Below are positions 6,143 to 11,745 of a stretch of DNA of 11,833 bases, piece after piece. The notes beneath the pieces are model-generated. The model ran no database searches. It was not told where the DNA came from and was given only the letters and a program-made list of their open reading frames with translations. Each line of letters opens with the position of its first letter. The first letter of the stretch is position 1. Origin of the DNA: Thermoleophilaceae bacterium (GTDB lineage: Bacteria; Actinomycetota; Thermoleophilia; Solirubrobacterales; Thermoleophilaceae); contig JACCUE010000142.1 in assembly GCA_013812005.1 (NCBI GenBank), forward strand, positions 1 through 11,833, given 5' to 3'. Made by a program: the position numbers and the translations under genes.

Positions 6143-6931
6143 TTATTGCGGCGCGAGCCTCAGCTGGTTGTAGGCGATCGACTGGAACGACATCCGGTGC
6201 AGCGGCGACACCCCGTGGGCGGCGATCGCTGCCCGGTGCTCAGGTGTCGAATAGCCGACGTTGGTGGCGAAGTCCCACTGCGAATGATCGCCGGCCGCGT
6301 GGCGCATGAACCGGTCGCGTGTGACCTTTGCGAGAACGGAGGCCGCAGCGATAGCCGCGCTGCGGCAGTCGCCATCGACCACCGCTCGCTGCTCGTGGTT
6401 GAACGGCGGCACCCTGAAGCCGTCCACGAGGCAGAGGGTGCCGTCGCGCGCCACCCTGAGGAGCGCGGATCGAAGGGCATCGAGGTTCGTCACGTGCAGG
6501 CCTCGCGAATCGATCCCCCGTACACAGCGGGAGACGATGGCGGTGCTGGAAGCCGCCCGCATGACGAGCGGGTAGAGCTCCTCCCGGGCCGCCTCGCTGT
6601 GTTGCTTGGAGTCGTTGAGCCGGCTGAGCGCCCGGCGATCGGCGAGGGTCAGTCGCTCGAAGTCGAAGAGCACGGCGGCGGCCACAAGCGGTCCTGCGAG
6701 GGAGCCTCTCCCCGCCTCATCGGCTCCGGCCACGAAGCGCCGGCCCAGCTCGCGATCGAAGGCAAAGAGCCGTCTGCCGGTCTGGCCGCGGCGACGGTTG
6801 CGGCGATTCGTGCGACGGGGACGGCGGACGGGGGGCGTGGGTGTCGCCTCCTGGATCGCTCCCACGGCCTCCGCTCCCGCCGGCTCCACTGCTACGGCGG
6901 ACTCCAGTCCCGCGGCCGGGTCCACGGCCAT
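6143..6931 (-). CDS. rnhB: Ribonuclease HII with an N-terminal extension
   Basis: Cuts the RNA strand of RNA-DNA hybrids and starts removal of ribonucleotides misincorporated in DNA. With the ATG at 6931 it has 262 aa, against about 200-230 usually. The catalytic D-E-D-D set is present: GADEAGRG (Asp71, Glu72), LCLVDGF (Asp170) and VDGDCRSAAIAAASVLAKVTRD (Asp188). Other family blocks are NDSK (106-109) and NVGYSTPEHRAAIAAHGVSPLHRMSF near the end. The first ~58 residues are an Ala/Pro/Glu-rich segment followed by a strongly basic RRPRRTNRRNRRR patch, probably disordered. I chose the ATG at 6931 because GAGGA lies 4 bases upstream; a GTG at 6961 would add ten residues. The gene follows lepB and ends 12 bases from convergent yraN, with no hairpin between them. 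Confidence 0.94.
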   Translation of the reverse strand: MAVDPAAGLESAVAVEPAGAEAVGAIQEATPTPPVRRPRRTNRRNRRRGQTGRRLFAFDRELGRRFVAGADEAGRGSLAGPLVAAAVLFDFERLTLADRRALSRLNDSKQHSEAAREELYPLVMRAASSTAIVSRCVRGIDSRGLHVTNLDALRSALLRVARDGTLCLVDGFRVPPFNHEQRAVVDGDCRSAAIAAASVLAKVTRDRFMRHAAGDHSQWDFATNVGYSTPEHRAAIAAHGVSPLHRMSFQSIAYNQLRLAPQ

Positions 6932-6973
6932 GAAGTCCTCGGCTGTGCCCTGGTCGCCCACGATCCGGGCCGG

Positions 6974-6979
6974 ATCATA
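6974..6979 (-). promoter_or_regulatory. Possible internal -10 (TATGAT) before rnhB
   Basis: TATGAT on the minus strand differs by one base from TATAAT and stands out in GC-rich surroundings between lepB and rnhB. It would give a leader of about 36 bases to the ATG at 6931. No -35 is recognisable at 16-18 bases upstream. Confidence 0.3.
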
Positions 6980-7006
6980 GGCCGGCCCCCGGGCGGAAGC
7001 CCTCGG

Positions 7007-7621
7007 CTACAGGGTGCCTACCCGCCCCGGCGGCCAGTAAGTGACGCGAGCCTTGCCGATGAGCCACTCCTCGGGCACGGGCCCCCATTCGCGGCTGTCG
7101 GCGCTCTCGCCGCGGTTGTCTCCCATCATGTACACGGTGTCCTTGGGGATCGTGATCTCCTCGGGGAGGTTGCACGTAGCGCAGCCGGGGTCGCGGCGAA
7201 TGAACTTCTCCTCTTCGTTCTGGAGCTCTCCGTTGAGGATCACCCGGCCCCGCCTGATCGCGATCCGATCGCCCTCCAAGGCAACCACGCGCTTGATGAA
7301 GTTCATGTCGGATCGGTCGTCGGTCCCCTTCGGGCACGGGCTGGCATCGGGATGCCTGACGCCGCAGGCGTTGTCGTCGGCGCCCCTCGGGGGCTTGAAC
7401 ACCATCACGTCGCCGCGCTCCGGCTCGCCGAAACGGGTGGTCACGCGATCGACGAGCACCCGCTGGCCGACCGCGAGGGTCGGCACCATCGACTCGCTCG
7501 GGATACGGAAGGGCTTGACGAGGAAAGCCTGGATGCCGAGCGCCAGGCCGAGGGCCACAGCGACGATCGAGACCAGCTCGATCAGCGAGCCGGCCGGGCT
7601 CTGTTTGGAGCCGCGCGCCAC
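7007..7621 (-). CDS. lepB: Signal peptidase I
   Basis: Removes signal peptides from exported proteins at the outer face of the cytoplasmic membrane. It has 204 aa and one N-terminal membrane helix (about 13-35, LIELVSIVAVALGLALGIQA). The catalytic Ser44 is in IPSESMVPTL, the general base Lys110 in NFIKRVVALEGD, and the C-terminal box in YMMGDNRGESADSREWGPV (164-182). Between strands at 85-105 an inserted loop carries Cys86 and Cys96 (CGVRHPDASPC), and a second pair, CATC, lies at 147-150. Four cysteines in the exported part of LepB are unusual and could form disulfides or bind metal. The GTG at 7621 lies 30 bases after the rplS stop; a weak GGA is 12 bases upstream. Co-transcription with rplS and rnhB is likely from spacing. 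Confidence 0.95.
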   Translation of the reverse strand: MARGSKQSPAGSLIELVSIVAVALGLALGIQAFLVKPFRIPSESMVPTLAVGQRVLVDRVTTRFGEPERGDVMVFKPPRGADDNACGVRHPDASPCPKGTDDRSDMNFIKRVVALEGDRIAIRRGRVILNGELQNEEEKFIRRDPGCATCNLPEEITIPKDTVYMMGDNRGESADSREWGPVPEEWLIGKARVTYWPPGRVGTL

Positions 7622-7651
7622 CTGTGTTCGTCCGATTCCGGCCTCGCGCGG

Positions 7652-8281
7652 CTAGGCGCCGCGCTCGTCGGCGTCCTCGGCATCGTCTGCCGCCGGAGGA
7701 GCATCCGCTTCGGCGCCCGGAGCGTCGCTTCCTCCGGACTCGGCGGAGCTCTCGGTCTCCGGGACCTCTGCGACCTCCTGGACTCCCTCGTTGCGCGGGT
7801 CGGGCTCGGGCGGAGCGGTCTCGGCGCCCTCGGCCACGTCGGTGGCGGCCGGGTCGGTGGCAGCCGCATCGGTGGCGGCAGCGTCCGCCTCCGGCGGCGG
7901 CATCACGCCCTCGGAGTAGACCTCGACGTCCTGGCCGGTGAAGCGGCGCTCGCGCACGCGAGCCCTGCGGCCGACACGGTCGCGCAGGTAGTAGAGCTTG
8001 GCGCGTCGCACGGCGCCGCGAGCGGCCACCTCGATGCGCTCGATCTTCGGGGAGTGCACGGGGAACGTGCGCTCCACGCCGACGCCGAACGACTGCTTGC
8101 GCACCGTGAAGGTCTCCCTCGCTCCGCTGCCCTGGCGTTTGAGGACGACACCTTCGAACACCTGAGTGCGCTTGCGGGTGCCCTCGACCACCTGAAAGTG
8201 CACGCGCAGGCGGTCGCCGGCCTGGAAGACCGGTACGCGGCGCAGTTGCGCACGCTCGATGGTGTCGATGACACTGCTCAT
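7652..8281 (-). CDS. rplS: Ribosomal protein L19 with a long acidic C-terminal tail
   Basis: L19 sits at the 30S-50S interface of the large subunit. The canonical domain occupies about residues 1-123: IERAQLRRVPVFQAGDRLRVHF, RTQVFEGVVLKRQGSG, ETFTVRKQSFGVGVERTFPVHSPKIERIEV and RAKLYYLRDRVGRRARVRERR. Residues 124-209 are extra: a low-complexity Ala/Asp/Glu/Pro-rich tail with an ATDAAATDPAATD repeat, ending DDAEDADERGA, expected to be acidic and disordered. Ordinary L19 has about 115-125 residues. The ATG at 8281 starts the conserved domain; the frame stays open further upstream but that stretch shows no L19 similarity. No Shine-Dalgarno precedes the ATG; the nearby sequence CCTCCTC is instead anti-Shine-Dalgarno-like. 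The gene is preceded by 119 bases with strong hairpins. Confidence 0.96.
   Translation of the reverse strand: MSSVIDTIERAQLRRVPVFQAGDRLRVHFQVVEGTRKRTQVFEGVVLKRQGSGARETFTVRKQSFGVGVERTFPVHSPKIERIEVAARGAVRRAKLYYLRDRVGRRARVRERRFTGQDVEVYSEGVMPPPEADAAATDAAATDPAATDVAEGAETAPPEPDPRNEGVQEVAEVPETESSAESGGSDAPGAEADAPPAADDAEDADERGA
7838..7882 (-). repeat. Three 15-bp tandem repeats in the rplS tail
   Basis: Units 7838-7852, 7853-7867 and 7868-7882 are near-identical on the plus strand (core TCGGTGGCRGC) and encode the AATDA/AATDP/AATDV pentapeptides of the L19 tail. The period is a multiple of three, so the number of copies can change without shifting the frame. Confidence 0.8.
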
Positions 8282-8290
8282 GACGAGGAG

Positions 8291-8362
8291 GCGCGAGGGC
8301 CGATGTTCCAGGCTCGCGCGGCGGCGAAGGATAGCGGAGGCACCCCGGCGGCCGTAGGTGCC
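8291..8362 (-). promoter_or_regulatory. Hairpin-rich leader of rplS
   Basis: The 119 bases between the trmD stop and rplS hold GGCACC...GGTGCC (8362-8339, perfect 6-bp stem, 12-base loop) and GCGCGAG...CTCGCGC (8319-8291, perfect 7-bp stem, 15-base loop), the latter ending 9 bases before the rplS ATG, where a ribosome binding site would be. A palindrome CCCGATCGGG lies nearer trmD (8382-8373). A possible -10 TATCCT is at 8333-8328. Ribosomal protein genes are often autoregulated through such leaders, but I recognise no known L19 leader class here, and 7-bp stems also arise by chance in DNA this GC-rich. Confidence 0.35.
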
Positions 8363-8400
8363 ATCTTGGTCGCCCGATCGGGAGGGCCCCTCGGAGCGGC

Positions 8401-9078
8401 TCAGCCCGAGTCGGCGCGCTGCCGGCTCTGCTCCAGGCGCCAAGCGCGAACCCGGGCGTGATCGCCCGAGGAAAGCACCGCGGGCACGCCGTGACCCCGC
8501 CAGTCCGCGGGCCGTGTGTACTGGGGGTACTCGGGCGCTCCCCCCAGGGCGGGACTGAACGATTCCTCGACGGCGCTGGACTCATGCCCGAGAGCGCCGG
8601 GCAACTTCCGCAATACGGCGTCGCAGACCACCATCGCCGCCAATTCTCCGCCCGCGAGCACGTACGGGCCGATCGACACGACGTCGGTGGCCAGGTGCTC
8701 ATGCACCCGCTCGTCGAAACCCTCGTAGCGTCCGCACAACAGCGCCACCTCGTCCTCGCCGGCAAGCTCGGAGGCGAGGGCGTCGTCGAATGGCCGTCCC
8801 GAAGCGGACAGGGCCACGACCCGGCGCGACCCCCTCCCCTCCACCGGGTCCGTGTCCCAGCGCACGCGCAGTGCCGCCTCCACCACATCCACCCGGAGCA
8901 CCATGCCTGCGCCACCGCCGTAGGGGGTGTCATCGACCTGGCCCGCTCGCAGAGGAGTCGTCGACCGCAGGTCCACGACCGTCAGCTCATGCCCGAGCTC
9001 TACGGCGTTGCGCACGTGGCGCTGCCCTTCGAAGAACTCGAACCAGCCGGGAAAGAGAGTGAACACGTCGATCTTCAT
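8401..9078 (-). CDS. trmD: tRNA (guanine-N1)-methyltransferase TrmD
   Basis: Methylates G37 next to the anticodon using S-adenosylmethionine, preventing +1 frameshifting. It is a trefoil-knot (SPOUT) dimer of 225 aa, slightly short at the C-terminus. Visible blocks are MKIDVFTLFPGWF (1-13), VDDTPYGGGAGMVLR (48-62), LLCGRYEGFDERV (113-125), SIGPYVLAGGELAAMV (135-150) and YPQYTRPADWRG (184-195). Two positions deviate from E. coli TrmD: Pro138 replaces the Asp of SIGD, and Glu172 (AVEESF) stands where the catalytic Asp169 (ATEDSF) is expected; Glu is acidic and I believe it occurs there in some other groups. The ATG overlaps the rimM stop (ATGA) and has GAGGA 6 bases upstream, so the start is firm. 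Confidence 0.96.
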   Translation of the reverse strand: MKIDVFTLFPGWFEFFEGQRHVRNAVELGHELTVVDLRSTTPLRAGQVDDTPYGGGAGMVLRVDVVEAALRVRWDTDPVEGRGSRRVVALSASGRPFDDALASELAGEDEVALLCGRYEGFDERVHEHLATDVVSIGPYVLAGGELAAMVVCDAVLRKLPGALGHESSAVEESFSPALGGAPEYPQYTRPADWRGHGVPAVLSSGDHARVRAWRLEQSRQRADSG

Positions 9079-9551
9079 GAAGGTTCCTCGAGGCCCAGGA
9101 AGGTGTGGTTGACCTCGATGCGCCGCCCCTCGACGTCGACTTGAACCACGGCGTCGGTGATCAACGGCACCAGCACGCCGCCGTCGAGCTCGAGCACGTC
9201 ACAAGAGGGCCCTGGCAGCACGCGCTGCACCGCGCCGAGCCCTTGGACCCGGCACCCGACGAGATCGGCGATCCGGAACTCGCCGGCCTCGGGCGGCGTC
9301 TCCATCTCGGCTATCTGGAGCGCCTCGCCACCCAGGGCGGTAGCCGCCTCGCGGTCGGAGATGCCCTCGAGTCGGATCAGCGGGTGACGGGCGGTGCCGG
9401 CCGCGCGCTCCACCCGCCGCTGGGTGCGAGCGACGGTCACGACCAATCCGGGGGTGAAGTCGCGGACTGGCTGGTTGACCTTGAAGCTTCCGTCCAGGCC
9501 ATGCGCACGGCCCACCCGTCCGACGGTGACCAGACGAGGCTTCCGAGCCAC
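9075..9551 (-). CDS. rimM: 16S rRNA processing protein RimM
   Basis: Assembly factor that binds S19 in the head of the 30S subunit and assists 16S rRNA maturation. Length 158 aa, a little below the usual 165-180. The N-terminal RimM beta-barrel opens with VTVGRVGRAHGLDGSFKV (8-25), and LIRLEGISDREAATALGGEAL (58-78) is the typical end of that domain. A PRC-barrel follows from about 88, ending VPLITDAVVQVDVEGRRIEV (128-147). The GTG at 9551 is 6 bases after the khpA stop, without a clear ribosome binding site, so translation is probably coupled. The stop overlaps the trmD ATG by 4 bases. Confidence 0.94.
   Translation of the reverse strand: MARKPRLVTVGRVGRAHGLDGSFKVNQPVRDFTPGLVVTVARTQRRVERAAGTARHPLIRLEGISDREAATALGGEALQIAEMETPPEAGEFRIADLVGCRVQGLGAVQRVLPGPSCDVLELDGGVLVPLITDAVVQVDVEGRRIEVNHTFLGLEEPS
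9085..9089 (-). promoter_or_regulatory. Ribosome binding site of trmD inside rimM
   Basis: GAGGA ends 6 bases before the trmD ATG and is the best-spaced Shine-Dalgarno of the operon. It confirms the trmD start within the end of rimM. Confidence 0.6.
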
Positions 9552-9557
9552 GACCGG

Positions 9558-9797
9558 TCAGTCGGTGTCGATCACGTCGACGAGAACTCGCCGATTCTGC
9601 TTGACGGAAGCCGCCTTCACCAGTGTGCGGAGCGCTGACACCGTGCGTCCCCCGCGACCGATCACCTTGCCGGCGTCCTCCTCGGCCACGCTCAGCTCGA
9701 GAACGATGGTCCCGTCCTCCTCCTCGAAGGACTCGACTTCGACCTGCCCAGGCTCGTCGACCAAGGCGCGAGCGAGGTACGCGAGGAGGCTCTCCAT
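9558..9797 (-). CDS. khpA: KH-domain RNA-binding protein KhpA
   Basis: A single-KH protein of 79 aa (family usually 75-85) encoded between rpsP and rimM in many Gram-positives. KhpA binds RNA, often as a dimer with KhpB, and influences cell division and elongation in Firmicutes; its role in Actinobacteria is less clear. The sequence opens MESLLAYLARALVDEP, has a short acidic strand region, and carries the GxxG loop in GKVIGRGGRTVSALRTLVKA (43-62). The ATG at 9797 lies 21 bases after the rpsP stop. No strong ribosome binding site is visible. The small size and exact position in the rpsP-rimM-trmD block make the call secure. Confidence 0.93.
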   Translation of the reverse strand: MESLLAYLARALVDEPGQVEVESFEEEDGTIVLELSVAEEDAGKVIGRGGRTVSALRTLVKAASVKQNRRVLVDVIDTD

Positions 9798-9818
9798 CGC
9801 GCGCGGGCAGGTTTCCGG

Positions 9819-10349
9819 CTAGCCCTCGGGCTTGGCCGCGTCGCCGGTGTCGGTGGGCTCGGCGGCGCTGGGCGCAGTGGACTCGGGGCCGGCGTCGGCA
9901 GGGTCGGCGTCGGCAGACTCGGGGCGGGCGTCGGCAGGGTCGGCGTCGGCAGGCTCGGGGCGGGCGTCGGCAGCAGCGGCCTCCGCGCCCGTGTCCGGAC
10001 CGGCGTCATCCGCGGAGCCCGGGTCGGTGCCCGACTCCGCGGCCTCGGCCGGTGGGGCGTCCGAGACCTCCTCCGGCTCCGGCACGTCGGCCGGCTTGAC
10101 CACCTGGGTCTCTGTGTTGGGCGCGCGCATCAGCTTGCGGATGGTGTTGGTCGGCTGCGCGCCCTGCTCGATCCAGTGGTCGAGCCGCTCGCGATCGATG
10201 ACGATCGTCGAAGGCTCCGTCTGCGGGTTGTAGTGCCCGATGGACTCGATGATGCGGCCGTCACGCGGCGAGCGCTGGTCTGCGACCACCACGCGCCACA
10301 CGGCGTTCTTCTTCGAGCCCACGCGGGTGAGCCTGACTCTGACTGACAT
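9819..10349 (-). CDS. rpsP: Ribosomal protein S16 with a long acidic repeat tail
   Basis: S16 binds 16S rRNA in the 30S body early in assembly. The S16 domain fills about residues 1-78: VRVRLTRVGSKKNAVWRVVVAD, GRIIESIGHYNPQ, IDRERLDHWIEQGAQPTNTI and RKLMRAP. Residues about 85-176 are extra and low in complexity: Ala, Pro, Asp and Glu dominate, with a 12-residue repeat (ADARPEPADADP, ADARPESADADP, ADAGPES). The tail should be strongly acidic and disordered, an odd property for an rRNA-binding protein, and it doubles the usual length of 80-100. The ATG at 10349 begins the conserved domain exactly. No Shine-Dalgarno is visible; a TAACCT 9 bases upstream could be a -10 of a near-leaderless transcript. 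The gene follows ffh by 48 bases. Confidence 0.96.
   Translation of the reverse strand: MSVRVRLTRVGSKKNAVWRVVVADQRSPRDGRIIESIGHYNPQTEPSTIVIDRERLDHWIEQGAQPTNTIRKLMRAPNTETQVVKPADVPEPEEVSDAPPAEAAESGTDPGSADDAGPDTGAEAAAADARPEPADADPADARPESADADPADAGPESTAPSAAEPTDTGDAAKPEG
9881..9973 (-). repeat. 36-bp tandem repeat in the rpsP tail
   Basis: Two full 36-bp units (9881-9916 and 9917-9952) and a 21-bp partial unit (9953-9973) are nearly identical, differing at a few bases. They encode the 12-residue ADAxPExADADP repeat of the S16 tail in frame. There are no spacers between units, so this is an expanding in-frame minisatellite. Confidence 0.88.
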
Positions 10350-10358
10350 AGGCGGGGC

Positions 10359-10364
10359 AGGTTA
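10359..10364 (-). promoter_or_regulatory. Possible -10 of rpsP (TAACCT)
   Basis: TAACCT fits TAnnnT and is followed by 9 bases and the rpsP ATG, which itself lacks a Shine-Dalgarno. There is no recognisable -35. Together with the hairpin after ffh it could separate rpsP expression from ffh. Confidence 0.25.
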
Positions 10365-10377
10365 GCGGCCCCGCGCG

Positions 10378-10393
10378 CCGAGCTGCGGCTCGG
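10378..10393 (-). terminator. GC-rich hairpin after ffh; possible terminator or attenuator
   Basis: Four bases after the ffh stop the minus strand reads CCGAGC-CGCA-GCTCGG, a perfect 6-bp stem with a 4-base loop. No T-tract follows. The layout (4 bases, then a 6-bp stem and a 4-base loop) matches the hairpin after thiD. It could partly terminate, or mark a processing site between ffh and rpsP. Confidence 0.4.
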
Positions 10394-10397
10394 GTGC

Positions 10398-11726
10398 TCA
10401 GCGGCCCCCGGCCAGCCCCTGGAGGTCGGGCATCTTGCCCTTGGCCAGCTGGCGCATCATCTTCTGCATCTGGCCGAACTGCTTGACGAGCTGGGATACG
10501 GCCTGGACGCTCGTGCCCGAGCCACGGGCGATCCGGCGCCGGCGTGAGCCATCGATGATCTTCGGGTTGGCGCGCTCCTGCGGGGTCATGGAGGTGATGA
10601 TGGCCTGGAGACGGTCGAGCTCTCGGTCGTCGACCTGTAGGCCGCCGAGCTGCTGACCGACGCCGGGGATCATCTTGAGAAGGCCCTGGAGCGGCCCCAT
10701 GCTGCGCACCTGCTTCATCTGGTCGAGGAAGTCGTCGAGCGTGAACTGGTTCTTCTTGATCTTGCGCTCCAGTTCGGTCGCCTGGCGCTCGTCCATCTTG
10801 GACTCGGCCTTCTCGATCAGCGTCATCACGTCGCCCATGCCAAGGATGCGCTGGGCCATCCGGTCGGGGTGGAAGCGCTCGAAGGCGTCGAGCTTCTCGC
10901 CCGTGGAGGCGTAGAGGATCGGCTTGCCGGTCAGCGCCTTGACCGACAGCGCGGCGCCACCGCGAGCGTCGCCGTCGAGCTTTGAGAGCACCACGCCGTC
11001 GAAGGCCGTGGCGCCGGCGAAGGCCTCCGCCACGTTCACGGCGTCCTGGCCCGTCATCGCGTCGACCACCAGCAGCACGTTGTGCGGCTTCGTGCGCTTC
11101 TTGACCTCGGAGAGCTCGGTCATCAGCGCCTCGTCCACGTGCAGGCGCCCGGCGGTATCGAGAATGAGGACATCCCGGCGATCCGCCTTCGCCTGGCCGA
11201 GCGCCCATTCGGCGACGTCGACCGGACTGCGCGACGTGCCCTGCTCGTACACCGCAGCGCCTGCCTGCGAGCCCACCTTCACGAGCTGATCGACCGCTGC
11301 GGGACGCTGGAGGTCACACGCGGCCACGGCGACATCGAGGTTCTTCTCCTCGCGCAGGTGACAGGCGAGCTTGCCGCAGGCGGTGGTCTTGCCGGAGCCC
11401 TGCAGGCCCGCCATCAGGATCACGGTCGGCGGGCGCGGCGAGAAGCTCAGGCCCGCCGAGGAGCCGCCCATCAGCTTCGTCAGCTCCTCGTTGACGATCT
11501 TGACGACCTGCTGGCCCGGGTTGAGCTGGCGCTGGACCTCCACGCCGAGGCAGCGCTCCTTGACGGTCGCCGTGAACTGCTTGACGACCTTGAAGTTGAC
11601 GTCGGCCTCGAGCAGCGCGAGGCGGATCTCGCGCATCGCACGTGCGATGTCCTCCTCGGTCAGGGCGCCGCGCTGGCGGACGCCCGCGAGGGTGCCCTGG
11701 AGCTTCTCTGCGAGGGAGTCGAACAT
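10398..11726 (-). CDS. ffh: Signal recognition particle GTPase Ffh
   Basis: Binds 4.5S RNA and hydrophobic signal sequences, and delivers ribosomes to the membrane through FtsY. The 442 residues match the family. The N domain covers about 1-90 (MFDSLAEKLQGTLAGV, EADVNFKVVKQF). The G domain covers about 98-295, with G1 GLQGSGKTT (107-115), DTAGR (190-194) and SKLDGDARGG (248-257). The Met-rich M domain spans about 320-440, with the RNA-binding signature GSRRRRIARGSGTSVQAV (393-410) and QMQKMMRQL. The M domain ends soon after, without the long Gly/Met tail some species have. The ATG at 11726 is preceded directly by GAGGGAG. A TACAGT lies 9 bases before the ATG. A hairpin follows the stop. Confidence 0.97.
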   Translation of the reverse strand: MFDSLAEKLQGTLAGVRQRGALTEEDIARAMREIRLALLEADVNFKVVKQFTATVKERCLGVEVQRQLNPGQQVVKIVNEELTKLMGGSSAGLSFSPRPPTVILMAGLQGSGKTTACGKLACHLREEKNLDVAVAACDLQRPAAVDQLVKVGSQAGAAVYEQGTSRSPVDVAEWALGQAKADRRDVLILDTAGRLHVDEALMTELSEVKKRTKPHNVLLVVDAMTGQDAVNVAEAFAGATAFDGVVLSKLDGDARGGAALSVKALTGKPILYASTGEKLDAFERFHPDRMAQRILGMGDVMTLIEKAESKMDERQATELERKIKKNQFTLDDFLDQMKQVRSMGPLQGLLKMIPGVGQQLGGLQVDDRELDRLQAIITSMTPQERANPKIIDGSRRRRIARGSGTSVQAVSQLVKQFGQMQKMMRQLAKGKMPDLQGLAGGR

Positions 11727-11741
11727 CTCCCTCAGACTGTA
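11727..11741 (-). promoter_or_regulatory. Ribosome binding site and possible -10 of ffh
   Basis: GAGGGAG (11733-11727) abuts the ATG, with the GAGGG core only 2 bases away. TACAGT (11741-11736) fits TAnnnT but would start the transcript about at the ATG, so the two readings compete. The purine run is the likelier signal. Confidence 0.3.
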
Positions 11742-11745
11742 GGCG

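Noticed and set aside
8282..8443. N-terminal extension of rplS to 8443
   Set aside because: It would overlap the end of trmD, adds 54 residues unlike L19, and passes the ATG at which the family normally starts.
6131..8461. 776-codon plus-strand open frame starting right after the yraN stop
   Set aside because: It runs antisense to rnhB, lepB and rplS, all with unmistakable family motifs. Long antisense frames are expected in GC-rich DNA, and its Gly/Arg/His/Ala-rich translation shows no domain.
9881..9973. CRISPR-like array because the unit is 36 bp
   Set aside because: The units abut with no spacers and lie in frame inside rpsP.
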